Below, piece by piece: positions 38,353 through 45,951 of a stretch of DNA of 64,000 bases. Source of the stretch: Lachnospiraceae bacterium. Its GTDB lineage: Bacteria > Bacillota > Clostridia > Lachnospirales > Lachnospiraceae. The stretch is from assembly GCA_017521985.1 (NCBI GenBank), contig JAFXAZ010000002.1:1-64000 (forward strand). The letters run 5' to 3'. Within the stretch, counting starts at the first letter, position 1. Every line of letters starts with the position of its first letter. Both the position numbers and the translations under genes were made by a program. The notes under the pieces are model-generated. The model was not told where the DNA came from, did not search any database, and worked only from the letters and a program-made list of their open reading frames with translations.

Positions 38353-39696
38353 ATGAGAGCAGAACTTTATCATTATGACATTTTCCCAAAAGTATTTCTT
38401 GTAAACGAAGAAGCACACATTACCATTAAGCCTTTAGGTGCCCATGCAGCATTTTCTGATGCAGTTCAGGTTTCTATTACTTCCCTGATTCACGGTTTAC
38501 CACATCTTTATCCGGACAGAAACCCTATCAGCACATATCGGGTTACACCGGATGCCGATGGTTGCCTTCGTTTTACCCATGTATTTGGAGAAGAAAGCGA
38601 ATATCGCATCTTTTTAGAACAGGAAAACAAACGACCGGTTCCTATGTTTGTTTATGCCGTTGCGGCTGACATGAAGGGAAGATACCCTTATCGCGGTGAC
38701 CTTCATATGCACACCTTCCGCTCCGACGGCACACAGGCGCCTGCAATTGTTGCGGCTGATTACCGTCGTCATGGTTACGATTTCACGGTCATCAGCGACC
38801 ACAACCGCTATTATCCTTCTTTAGAAGCCATTGACGCGTTTAAGGATGTTCCTCATGAAATGAATATTGTAATTGGTGAAGAGGTGCATCTTCCAGGCAA
38901 TGATATTCACATTGTAAACTTTGGTGGAAAATATAGTGTAAATGGTTTAGTAGATATTAGCCCTCAAAATGTGGAAAGTGACCGCCGTAGTATTATCGAC
39001 AATCCGCCTCCGGTTCTTACAAAAGAACAATACGAAAATGAAATCCATGCTCTGATAGCTCAGTTAAATATTCCGGAAGGCGTAGATGCATTTCCTTATG
39101 CTGCAAGTGTATGGATTTTTAATCACATTCGAAATGGTGAGGGGCTTGGAATTTTTGCTCATCCATATTGGATTCAGAGAGGTACCGCTTATCAGGTGCC
39201 GGAAAAATTACGTGCATACATGATGCAAACTCAGCCTTTTGATGCATTCGAAGTACTGGGCGGAGAACGTTACTATCAGCATAATGGTTTCCAAGCGGTA
39301 CAGTATTATGATGACCGTGCTCACGGACTTGATTATCCTATCGTAGGTTCCACAGATAGCCATGATTCTCGTGTGGCAAATCCCAAAGCACTGATTGCCT
39401 CCACTTTTGTTTTTGCACCGGCAAATGAGAGGGCTTCCCTGATTCAGTCTATTAAAGAGAAATATTCTGTAGCAATTGATACTATTTCTGCGGAATACCG
39501 ATTAGTTGGAGAACCTCGTCTGGTAAAATATGCCCGTTTCCTGTTAGATGAATTTACCCCTCTGCACGATGAGCTTTGCTACGAGGAAGGACGCCTTATG
39601 AAGGCCTATGTAACAGGAGAAGAAGGTGCCGAAGAAGCATTGAAATTAATTTACGGCAGAATGGACAAACTGTTTAAGAAATATTTTGCACTTTAA
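38353..39696 (+). CDS. PHP-domain metal-dependent phosphoesterase-like protein
   Basis: 447 residues from ATG 38353, with ACGGAG seven bases upstream; the frame extends upstream to 38281 without a better start. The N-terminal about 100 residues are a beta domain. Then comes a PHP metal site: GDLHMHTFRSDG (H-x-H), FTVISDHNR, GEEVHLPGNDIHIVNFGG, GIFAHPYW and GSTDSHDSRV. PHP enzymes hydrolyse phosphoesters with bound metals. This two-domain form is found in gut Firmicutes, sometimes in sugar loci; the substrate is unknown. It stands alone with its own terminator. Confidence 0.82.
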   Translation: MRAELYHYDIFPKVFLVNEEAHITIKPLGAHAAFSDAVQVSITSLIHGLPHLYPDRNPISTYRVTPDADGCLRFTHVFGEESEYRIFLEQENKRPVPMFVYAVAADMKGRYPYRGDLHMHTFRSDGTQAPAIVAADYRRHGYDFTVISDHNRYYPSLEAIDAFKDVPHEMNIVIGEEVHLPGNDIHIVNFGGKYSVNGLVDISPQNVESDRRSIIDNPPPVLTKEQYENEIHALIAQLNIPEGVDAFPYAASVWIFNHIRNGEGLGIFAHPYWIQRGTAYQVPEKLRAYMMQTQPFDAFEVLGGERYYQHNGFQAVQYYDDRAHGLDYPIVGSTDSHDSRVANPKALIASTFVFAPANERASLIQSIKEKYSVAIDTISAEYRLVGEPRLVKYARFLLDEFTPLHDELCYEEGRLMKAYVTGEEGAEEALKLIYGRMDKLFKKYFAL

Positions 39697-39711
39697 TAAA
39701 TAGATGCAAAA

Positions 39712-39756
39712 CTGCCCACGTCCCAAAATGAATTGAGGCGTGGGCAGGAATTTTTT
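39712..39756 (+). terminator. Rho-independent terminator after the PHP gene
   Basis: The 9-bp G/C-rich stem CTGCCCACG (39712-39720) pairs with 39739-39747, followed by GAA and six Ts (39751-39756). It directly follows the PHP stop. Confidence 0.85.
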
Positions 39757-39765
39757 CCAAAACAC

Positions 39766-40167
39766 TTAGTATTTTCTCTTCAAGACAACATAAGATATCC
39801 AGTACAAAACTAACATAAGGCAAACAGAACCGGATGCTGCAAAAGATAACACTTCTTGACCAATTATTTTAAAAACAATGCAAGCAACTGCAGCAATTAT
39901 AATAAACAAATATCCGGACCATGCCCAAGCTTTATTGCGTAGAAAATGGTTTCTTTCATCGTTCAGCGCAATCTCAACCTTTTCACGATACGCTTCGTTC
40001 TTATTGAATCGATAATAACGCAGCAACTGCAACACACCTACTACCAGCAAGCCGGAACCCATACCGTTCCAAAAAGAATCCACTTTTCCCGCAAAGGCTA
40101 AACCAATCAAAACGGCACCAATTATAACCCAGGCAATACTTACAATTATTCTTCTATCTTGTTTCAT
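39766..40167 (-). CDS. Small membrane protein paired with an XRE regulator
   Basis: 133 residues with four likely helices (IIVSIAWVIIGAVLIGLAFA; MGSGLLVVGVLQLLRYY; WAWSGYLFIIIAAVACIVF; SGSVCLMLVLYWISYVVL) and a charged middle segment. No known enzymatic motif. It starts 12 bp after the small XRE gene, a common regulator/membrane-protein pair in Firmicutes where the regulator controls both. Confidence 0.75.
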   Translation of the reverse strand: MKQDRRIIVSIAWVIIGAVLIGLAFAGKVDSFWNGMGSGLLVVGVLQLLRYYRFNKNEAYREKVEIALNDERNHFLRNKAWAWSGYLFIIIAAVACIVFKIIGQEVLSFAASGSVCLMLVLYWISYVVLKRKY

Positions 40168-40179
40168 TTTAAATTCCTC

Positions 40180-40386
40180 CTACTTCAAATCTTCCTCTTC
40201 AAACACAAAAACTTCTTCAATCGTCATATCAAAATACTTTGCGATTTTATATGCCAATGTAATGGACGGATTGTATCGTCCGTTTTCCAAAGAACTAATG
40301 GTCTGCCTGGATACTCCCATATATTTTGCAAGTTCGTCCTGACGAATCCCTCGTTCTTTTCTGATTTCTTCAATTTTATTTTTCAC
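40180..40386 (-). CDS. XRE-family transcriptional regulator (YozG-like)
   Basis: 68 residues, one Cro/CI helix-turn-helix: RKERGIRQDELAKYMGVSRQTISSLENGRYNPS. Start is GTG 40386 with AGGAGG five bases upstream. The size and the C-terminal MTIEEVFVFEE are typical of YozG-like regulators. Two matching dyads around its promoter suggest autorepression. Confidence 0.88.
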   Translation of the reverse strand: MKNKIEEIRKERGIRQDELAKYMGVSRQTISSLENGRYNPSITLAYKIAKYFDMTIEEVFVFEEEDLK

Positions 40387-40412
40387 AGTAACCTCCTATA
40401 TCCAACAAATAT

Positions 40413-40480
40413 GTAAAGCAAACTTTACTTTTGTGCTTTTAATATAACATATCATCGCACGTATGTCAAGCTAACTTTAC
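40413..40480 (-). promoter_or_regulatory. Promoter and two operator dyads of the XRE-membrane protein operon
   Basis: On the minus strand, -35 TTGACA (plus 40464-40469) and -10 TATATT (plus 40441-40446) are spaced by 17 bases. Two copies of a dyad flank this promoter: GTAAAGCAAACTTTAC (40413-40428, downstream of -10) and GTCAAGCTAACTTTAC (40465-40480, covering -35). Occupation of both would block RNA polymerase; the XRE product is the natural binder. Confidence 0.65.
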
Positions 40481-40501
40481 ATGCTTTGTTGTAAAATTAG
40501 A

Positions 40502-40568
40502 GGTAACCTGCACCTTGATAGTTGGTCACGGCAAAAGAGGCTGTTACACTATCAGGGTACAGGTTACC
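40502..40568. repeat. Long imperfect hairpin downstream of the broken toxin-antitoxin locus
   Basis: GGTAACCTG (40502-40510) pairs with 40560-40568. After one mismatch, further pairs continue to TGATAGT (40516-40522) with ACTATCA (40548-40554). The stem is about 20 bp around a 25-base loop. It may be the terminator of the antitoxin gene or a small repeat element. No coding potential is seen inside. Confidence 0.55.
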
Positions 40569-40599
40569 CCAAGAAAAATAGAACTATAGCTCGGTGTAG

Positions 40600-40659
40600 C
40601 TACATATCAAACAAATCCGCATGACTGCCGGTATCAACTAATGTAAGTGTCAATATCAT
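40600..40659 (-). pseudogene. 19-codon remnant of a YafQ/RelE-type toxin
   Basis: Directly after the antitoxin stop, an ATG opens MILTLTLVDTGSHADLFDM and then stops. The end matches the usual C-terminus of YafQ/RelE mRNA interferases (strand, then TG(T/S)H(S/A)DLF), which includes the catalytic-site His. The preceding about 70 residues are gone, so no active toxin is made. Confidence 0.7.
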
Positions 40660-40662
40660 ACT

Positions 40663-40935
40663 TCACTCATCCAAATCCTCTAATGCAGACGCAAAATTAC
40701 TATATCTCTTTGTATTTGGATTATGACTTAACTTCTTTGCTTCTTCCATTGCTTCAAGAACTTCCGGTTTATAATTTGGTATCTCTACATTGAAAGGTAA
40801 TCCACCTCTCATCACACACTGTCTTAAAAAAATATTCATAGCACTTGACATATCCATTCCTAACTGACTAAATAATTCTGTTGCCTGCTTTTTTAAATCC
40901 TCGTCGATTCTAACCTGTGTTGGTACTGTTGCCAT
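40663..40935 (-). CDS. RelB/DinJ-family antitoxin without toxin
   Basis: 90 residues. An N-terminal ribbon-helix-helix reads VPTQVRIDEDLKKQATELFSQLGMDMSSAMNIFLRQCV, and the C-terminal acidic tail (NTKRYSNFASALEDLDE) normally wraps the toxin. DinJ-type proteins neutralise YafQ and repress their operon. The frame is complete with a good upstream site, but the toxin gene behind it has shrunk to 19 codons, so it is an orphan that might still repress or cross-neutralise related toxins. Confidence 0.88.
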   Translation of the reverse strand: MATVPTQVRIDEDLKKQATELFSQLGMDMSSAMNIFLRQCVMRGGLPFNVEIPNYKPEVLEAMEEAKKLSHNPNTKRYSNFASALEDLDE

Positions 40936-41203
40936 TTTCTACACTCCTCTCGATGATGAATGTTTTATCTTATGTATTATAACACAATTATATTCATATG
41001 CGTTTACAATGTCAAGCGTTTGTATTTGTTTTGCAAAAAATATACCTTTTCTCACCTAAACTTTTCCAGCCTGTAATGCCCTTCGTCATCCAGTTCCTTC
41101 ACACCATTTTTAAAGTCATCTATTCTAACATTTATTTTACTTTACATTCCACGTATTCTAATATAAAATAACTTTGAACATTTTAATTTAAGGAGGACCT
41201 ATC

Positions 41204-41743
41204 ATGGCTCAGAATCCAATTGTAACCATCACTATGGAAAAAGGTGATGTCATAAAAGCAGAGCTTTATCCTGAAATTGCTCCTGTCAGCGTAAATAATT
41301 TTATTTCTTTAATCAAGGAAGGCTTTTACGACGGTCTTATTTTCCACCGCGTTATCAGGGGCTTTATGATTCAGGGCGGATGCCCAAATGGCAATGGTAT
41401 GGGTGGCCCAAGCTACACCATTCCGGGTGAATTTGCAATGAATGGTTTTAAGAATGACTTAAAGCACACCAAGGGTGTTCTTTCTATGGCACGTGCTATG
41501 GATCCAAACAGTGCAGGAAGCCAGTTCTTTATTATGCATGAGACATCTCCACACTTAGATGGCTCCTATGCAGCATTTGGTAAGGTTATCGAAGGCATCG
41601 AAGTAGTGGACAAAATTGCATGCGTACGCACCGATTACAGCGACCGTCCAATGGAAGACCAGCGTATTGCTTCTATGACCGTAGAAACTTTCGGCGTGGA
41701 TTATCCGGAACCGGAAAAGATTTCCAGAAGCAGCTTTTTCTAA
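41204..41743 (+). CDS. Peptidyl-prolyl cis-trans isomerase, cyclophilin type
   Basis: 179 residues, cytoplasmic. Cyclophilin motifs: FHRVIRGFMIQGGCP (catalytic Arg, Phe and Gln), SMARAMDPNSAGSQFFIMHE and LDGSYAAFGKVIEG. Catalyses proline isomerisation during protein folding. AAGGAGG lies seven bases before ATG 41204. It stands alone and is followed by a terminator. Confidence 0.95.
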   Translation: MAQNPIVTITMEKGDVIKAELYPEIAPVSVNNFISLIKEGFYDGLIFHRVIRGFMIQGGCPNGNGMGGPSYTIPGEFAMNGFKNDLKHTKGVLSMARAMDPNSAGSQFFIMHETSPHLDGSYAAFGKVIEGIEVVDKIACVRTDYSDRPMEDQRIASMTVETFGVDYPEPEKISRSSFF

Positions 41744-41761
41744 ATTTTAGAGAATTTTAAG

Positions 41762-41808
41762 AGAGCAGATTTCCTCTTTTTCAGGGGTGTCTGCTCTTCA
41801 TATTTTGT
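41762..41808 (+). terminator. Terminator after the cyclophilin gene
   Basis: AGAGCAGA (41762-41769) pairs with TCTGCTCT (41790-41797), with a C/T-then-G-rich inner part that can extend the stem. A T-rich tail follows. Confidence 0.75.
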
Positions 41809-42002
41809 TCATATTTTATTTAAAAAAAGTTCAATCGGTTATCATTATTTTTTCAAATATTTATTTTACTATATAAATGTAAACAGATTAAATATTTTCT
41901 TTTTCATAATTAGCTGAGCGATGACTACTAGATTGCTCAGCTTCCTCCTTTTATTTTTTATTTATAAACTACATTTTTTCCTTTCCCAAATGTAATTTAT
42001 AC

Positions 42003-42035
42003 CAAAAAGCGGCGTCGGTAACAACCGGCGCCACT
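42003..42035 (-). terminator. Terminator of the aldolase/Crh-like/whiA operon
   Basis: On the minus strand, AGTGGCGCCGG (plus 42025-42035) pairs with plus 42008-42018 with one internal mismatch around a 6-base loop. Five Ts follow (plus 42004-42008). It lies 16 bp after the aldolase stop. Confidence 0.8.
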
Positions 42036-42050
42036 TTTTTATACTCATTA

Positions 42051-42914
42051 TTATGCTTTATTTACAGAACCGAAAAGTTCCATTTTGGCTTTAACAGTTT
42101 CTACGATTGCTGCTGCACCCGGTGCCAAAAGCTTACGTGGGTCAAAGCCTTTACCCTGTAAGTCCTTACCTGCTTCAACGTATTCACGAGTTGCTGCTGC
42201 AAATGCAAGCTGGCACTCTGTGTTTACGTTAATCTTTGCAACGCCAAGGCTGATAGCCTTCTTAATCATATCTTCCGGAATACCGGTACCACCATGAAGA
42301 ACTAACGGAAGGTCTCCGGTAAGCTGCTGAATAGCATCTAAGGTCTCAAAGCTTAAACCAGCCCAGTTTTCCGGATATTTACCATGGATATTACCAATAC
42401 CTGCTGCCAAGAAATCAACGCCTAAATCAGCGATTCTCTTGCACTCAGTAGGATCTGCACATTCACCGGCACCTACTACACCATCTTCTTCACCGCCGAT
42501 AGAACCAACTTCTGCTTCTACGGATAAACCTGCTTCATGAGCCAGCTTAACGATTTCGGTTGTCTTTGCAATGTTCTCTTCGATTTCATAGTGAGAACCA
42601 TCAAACATAACAGATGTAAATCCTGCTTCAATACACTTTAAGCAGCCTTCGAAACTACCATGGTCTAAGTGAATCGCAACCGGAACGGTAATGTTTAAAT
42701 CCTTAATCATACCCTTTACCATACCGACGATTACATTGTAACCACCCATGTATTTGCCGGCACCTTCGCTAACACCCAGAATAATAGGGGAATTACATTC
42801 CTGTGCTGCGGTTAATGCTGCCTTTGTCCATTCAAGGTTGTTGATGTTAAACTGACCTACTGCATAGTGGCCTGCCTTCGCATCCTGTAACATTTTTGTA
42901 GCTGTAACTAACAT
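42051..42914 (-). CDS. fba: Class II fructose-1,6-bisphosphate aldolase
   Basis: 287 residues from ATG 42914, with AAGGAGG five bases upstream; the frame extends to 42947 but without a site. Class II motifs: VAIHLDHGSFEGCLKCIEAGFTSVMFDGSHY (zinc His and catalytic Asp region), VEAEVGSIGGEEDG, NIHGKYP and LVLHGGTGIP. Zinc-dependent cleavage of fructose 1,6-bisphosphate in glycolysis. Close relatives (tagatose-bisphosphate aldolase) are less likely in this context. Last gene of the cluster that begins with hprK or uvrC. Confidence 0.93.
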   Translation of the reverse strand: MLVTATKMLQDAKAGHYAVGQFNINNLEWTKAALTAAQECNSPIILGVSEGAGKYMGGYNVIVGMVKGMIKDLNITVPVAIHLDHGSFEGCLKCIEAGFTSVMFDGSHYEIEENIAKTTEIVKLAHEAGLSVEAEVGSIGGEEDGVVGAGECADPTECKRIADLGVDFLAAGIGNIHGKYPENWAGLSFETLDAIQQLTGDLPLVLHGGTGIPEDMIKKAISLGVAKINVNTECQLAFAAATREYVEAGKDLQGKGFDPRKLLAPGAAAIVETVKAKMELFGSVNKA

Positions 42915-42946
42915 TTTTACCTCCTTGCAAACTATGTGCTTCTGCA

Positions 42947-43207
42947 CTAGTTTCCTTCATTTCTTAAGTATTTTTCGATATGGTCTACTGCCTTTTCAGC
43001 ATCCTCGCCTTCTGCAACTACTTCAATTTCCTCGCAGTCAGCGGTACATAAGGTCATAACACCCATAATACTCTTTGCGTTAAATTTGTGTTTTTCATCC
43101 TGCAGATAAATGTCACTGTCATACTGGTTGGCAATTTGCACCAACATGGCTACCGGACGAAAATCCAACCCGGCATCCAACTGAATCTTTACTGTTTTTC
43201 TAATCAT
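42947..43207 (-). CDS. HPr-like (Crh-like) protein with Asp15 and Ser46
   Basis: 86 residues from ATG 43207 (GGAGG with short spacing). The HPr fold is clear: MIRKTVKIQLDAGLDFRPVA, then NAKSIMGVMTL. The position of the PTS phospho-acceptor His15 is Asp, while regulatory Ser46 is present. B. subtilis Crh has Gln15 and keeps Ser46, so it cannot move phosphate in the PTS but can be phosphorylated by HprK and work with CcpA. Gene order (rapZ, whiA, then this gene) matches the Bacillus crh context. So a Crh-like regulatory role is likely, though Asp15 might also mimic phospho-His. Confidence 0.85.
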   Translation of the reverse strand: MIRKTVKIQLDAGLDFRPVAMLVQIANQYDSDIYLQDEKHKFNAKSIMGVMTLCTADCEEIEVVAEGEDAEKAVDHIEKYLRNEGN

Positions 43208-43224
43208 AATCTCCTCCATTCAAC

Positions 43225-44124
43225 TCAGTCTAACTCATCTAGTCTTACAGGCTCCCTGTCCCGGAGCTTGTCTGCATATTCACTTATTTTTCGCAATCTA
43301 TGGTTAACACCCGATTTGCCAACAGGCGGCACGAGTATTTCGCCCAATTCTTTTAAGGTAGCATCCGGATTGTCCAATCGCACACGCGCCATTTCATAAA
43401 GTGTATCCGGCAGACTCACCAGTCCTTTATGTTCTTCTATGTACAAAATATCCTCTACCTGCTTGGCTGCAGCATTAACCGTCTTGTTAATGTTTGCCGT
43501 TTCGCAGTTTACTCTCCGATTGACCGTATTACGCATTTCCTTCAAAATACGCAAATTCTCAAGCTCCATTAATGCAACATGGGCTTCCATTACGTTCAGC
43601 AAATCAACAATCGATGTACCTTCCTTCAGATACACCACGTAATGCTCTTTGCGCTCTAAGACTCTGGTCTCAATGTCAAAGGTCGCTATCATGCTGCGTA
43701 AAAAACGAGCCTGCTCCTCATCTTCACATACAAATTCTAAGTGATATCCCTTTTCCGGGTCGCTAATCGAACCCACTGCCAAAAACACACCTCTGATAAA
43801 AGCACGTTTACAGCAGCTACGATTTGCAACATGTTCCAGGCTTTCTGCCCACGCTGCATCCATTTGCTCTAAAAAGGCAAACAACTGCTGCTCTGACAAA
43901 TTTTTATCCGTGTCTATATTAAATGTTTTTCTTAATAATGTAAAGCCTTTTTTTAAAACTTCTGCATTCTCCGTGTGAAAACCTACCGCATAGCAGTCTC
44001 TTTCCACCCTGCCCAACTGGCCTCCATACTGAAACATACCGGTTATCTCGGCCTTTCGACAATGCTTATGATTGCCTAATATACCGGCCAGTTCTGATTT
44101 CACTTTTGCCGAAAAAGAAATCAT
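43225..44124 (-). CDS. whiA: WhiA, DNA-binding cell-division/sporulation regulator
   Basis: 299 residues, slightly short for the family (about 310-320). An N-terminal LAGLIDADG-like domain contains KSELAGILGN and HKHCRKAEITGMFQYGGQL. The C-terminal helix-turn-helix reads DNPDATLKELGEILVPPVGKSGVNHRLRKISEYAD, the WhiA signature. It links chromosome segregation and division to metabolism in Gram-positives. 14 bp downstream of rapZ. The usual YvcK (GlmR) gene between rapZ and whiA is absent here. Confidence 0.93.
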   Translation of the reverse strand: MISFSAKVKSELAGILGNHKHCRKAEITGMFQYGGQLGRVERDCYAVGFHTENAEVLKKGFTLLRKTFNIDTDKNLSEQQLFAFLEQMDAAWAESLEHVANRSCCKRAFIRGVFLAVGSISDPEKGYHLEFVCEDEEQARFLRSMIATFDIETRVLERKEHYVVYLKEGTSIVDLLNVMEAHVALMELENLRILKEMRNTVNRRVNCETANINKTVNAAAKQVEDILYIEEHKGLVSLPDTLYEMARVRLDNPDATLKELGEILVPPVGKSGVNHRLRKISEYADKLRDREPVRLDELD

Positions 44125-44138
44125 GTACTTTTAACCTA

Positions 44139-45002
44139 TCACTTTCCTGTTATCACATCACGGTGCTGCAATGTCACACCGCAAATATCTAATTCTTTTA
44201 ACTTATTGTAAATCTCATTGGCAAGCGTTACACTGCGATGCTTACCACCGGTACATCCGATACCCAGCACCAATCTGTACTTGCCTTCTTTAATATAATT
44301 TGGAATCAAAAACTCCAGCATTTCCGTAAGCTTGTCCAAAAAACAACCGGCCTCTTCAAAGCTCATGACATAGTCCTGTACCGGTTTATCATTGCCGGTC
44401 TGATGCTTCAGCTCATCAATATAAAATGGATTTGGCAAAAAACGCACGTCAAAGACCAAGTCAGCGTCTGCCGGAATACCATTTTTAAATCCAAAAGAAA
44501 GCACCGTCACGATCAGCTTGTGACCGCCCTCATTCTGCACAAAAATATGGTCTAATTCTTCCTTTAACTCTCTTGTCAATAAGGATGTGGTGTCAATCAC
44601 GTAGTCTGCCTGCTTGTAAATATCCGCCAGCATTTCCCGTTCTTTGGAAATACCCACCTCCACACGTTCCGCAGGCGCCATAGGATGCACACGTCTGGTC
44701 TCCTTGTATCGCTTTAACAACACATGGTCCGCAGCATCCATAAATAAAATTTCATACTGATATCCCTGCTTTTTTAATTCCGCAAAGATATCTGTAGCAT
44801 TTAAAATATCCTGCCCTGCACGTACATCGATGCCCAGTGCCACTTTTGTGATTTCACTGGTAGGGTTTACCATCAACTCCACAAACTTGGTCAATAGGGA
44901 AATCGGCAAATTATCTACACAATAATAGCCTGCATCTTCTAACATTTTCATGGCGGTAGTTTTTCCGCCGCCACTCATACCTGTTACTACAACAAATCTC
45001 AT
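44139..45002 (-). CDS. rapZ: RapZ/YvcJ-type nucleotide-binding protein
   Basis: 287 residues from ATG 45002. The N-terminal P-loop is VTGMSGGGKTTAMKMLED, followed by YYCVDNLP, both family signatures. Middle: ALGIDVRAGQDI and LFMDAADHVLLKRYKETRRVHP. C-terminal: FGFKNGIPADADLVFDVRFLPNPFY and GIGCTGGKHRSVTLANEI. In E. coli RapZ is an RNase adaptor sensing amino sugars; in Bacillus YvcJ binds nucleotides and affects competence. It follows murB by 17 bp. The ribosome site is weak, so coupling to murB is possible. Confidence 0.93.
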   Translation of the reverse strand: MRFVVVTGMSGGGKTTAMKMLEDAGYYCVDNLPISLLTKFVELMVNPTSEITKVALGIDVRAGQDILNATDIFAELKKQGYQYEILFMDAADHVLLKRYKETRRVHPMAPAERVEVGISKEREMLADIYKQADYVIDTTSLLTRELKEELDHIFVQNEGGHKLIVTVLSFGFKNGIPADADLVFDVRFLPNPFYIDELKHQTGNDKPVQDYVMSFEEAGCFLDKLTEMLEFLIPNYIKEGKYRLVLGIGCTGGKHRSVTLANEIYNKLKELDICGVTLQHRDVITGK

Positions 45003-45019
45003 AAAACTACCCAATCATG

Positions 45020-45931
45020 CTACATATTGCTGTCCCAGAATACATATTCCGGCTCCAGCTCTACGCCAAATTTATCCAACACTGTAGATTTCACATACCC
45101 AATAAGACTACGGACATCCTTGCCGGAAGCACCCTCTTTATTAATAATAAAGCCTGCGTGCTTCTCACTCACCTGTGCTCCCCCAATGGTATAGCCCTTT
45201 AATCCGGAATCCTCAATCAGCTTTCCTGCAAAATATCCTTCCGGTCGCTTAAAGGTACTGCCTGCACTTGGATATTCCAAAGGCTGTTTATCCCTGCGGC
45301 GCTTGCCAAGGTCTGCCATAAGTGCCTGAATCCGGTCTTTATCGCCTGGCTTACACTGTAAATAAACCCGGCTTACAATATATCCGTGGGTCTTTAAGGC
45401 ACTCTTGCGGTAACCAAAACACAGCTCATCCCCTTCTAATACGTGTAAGTTGCCTTCCTTATCAAAGGCTTCTACCTTGGTAACCACCTGGCTGAGCTCC
45501 CCGCCATACGCACCGGCATTCATAATCACACCGCCGCCAATATTTCCCGGAATACCAAATGCAAATTCCAGCCCGGTCAGAGATGCTTCCGCTGCCGCCC
45601 TGGACACTAGTGCCATCCTTGCGCCGGCATCTGCTATAATTTCGGTGCCATTTACCTGAATATCCTGCATTCTCCGTCCTATGTAAAGAACAATACCCGT
45701 AATTCCTCTGTCATCAATCAAAAGATTAGAACCATTGCCAAGAATATGCAGGTCTACCTGGTGCTCCTTACAAAAACGAAGCACCATCTGCACTTCCTTG
45801 CTGCTTCTTGCAGAAATAAAACATTCTGCCGGACCACCAATATGGAAAGTAGTATATTTTGCAAGCGGAACATTCCATTCCAAACGCAGCTTTTCTGCGT
45901 ATTCTGTTTGTAAAATATCCTTCCAATTCAT
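45020..45931 (-). CDS. murB: UDP-N-acetylenolpyruvoylglucosamine reductase
   Basis: 303 residues from ATG 45931, with AAGGAG seven bases upstream. FAD-binding motifs TFHIGGPAECFI and LGNGSNLLIDDRGITGIVL; FAFGIPGNIGGGVIMNAGAYGGEL (pyrophosphate and catalytic region); PSAGSTFKRPEG with the catalytic Ser, typical of type II MurB; Glu in the C-terminal GVELEPEYVFW. Reduces UDP-GlcNAc-enolpyruvate to UDP-MurNAc in cell-wall synthesis. Between glucokinase and rapZ. Confidence 0.95.
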   Translation of the reverse strand: MNWKDILQTEYAEKLRLEWNVPLAKYTTFHIGGPAECFISARSSKEVQMVLRFCKEHQVDLHILGNGSNLLIDDRGITGIVLYIGRRMQDIQVNGTEIIADAGARMALVSRAAAEASLTGLEFAFGIPGNIGGGVIMNAGAYGGELSQVVTKVEAFDKEGNLHVLEGDELCFGYRKSALKTHGYIVSRVYLQCKPGDKDRIQALMADLGKRRRDKQPLEYPSAGSTFKRPEGYFAGKLIEDSGLKGYTIGGAQVSEKHAGFIINKEGASGKDVRSLIGYVKSTVLDKFGVELEPEYVFWDSNM

Positions 45932-45951
45932 AAGGCTCTCCTTCACTAACT

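Larger units (their letters stand above)
41744..42050. other. 307-bp A/T-rich gap between convergent genes
   Basis: Holds the cyclophilin terminator (41762-41808), an A/T-rich stretch with no frame worth calling, an orphan hairpin GCTGAGC/GCTCAGC (41913-41919 with 41935-41941) followed by a T-rich tail, and the aldolase terminator (42008-42035). The middle hairpin has no gene of its own and may end a small RNA or be a second terminator. Confidence 0.6.

Noticed and set aside
41057-41140. Peptide-like frame on the minus strand ending IDDFKNGVKELDDEGHYRLEKFR
   Set aside because: Looks like natural protein sequence and could be a gene relic, but it has no start, no recognisable family and is too short to call.
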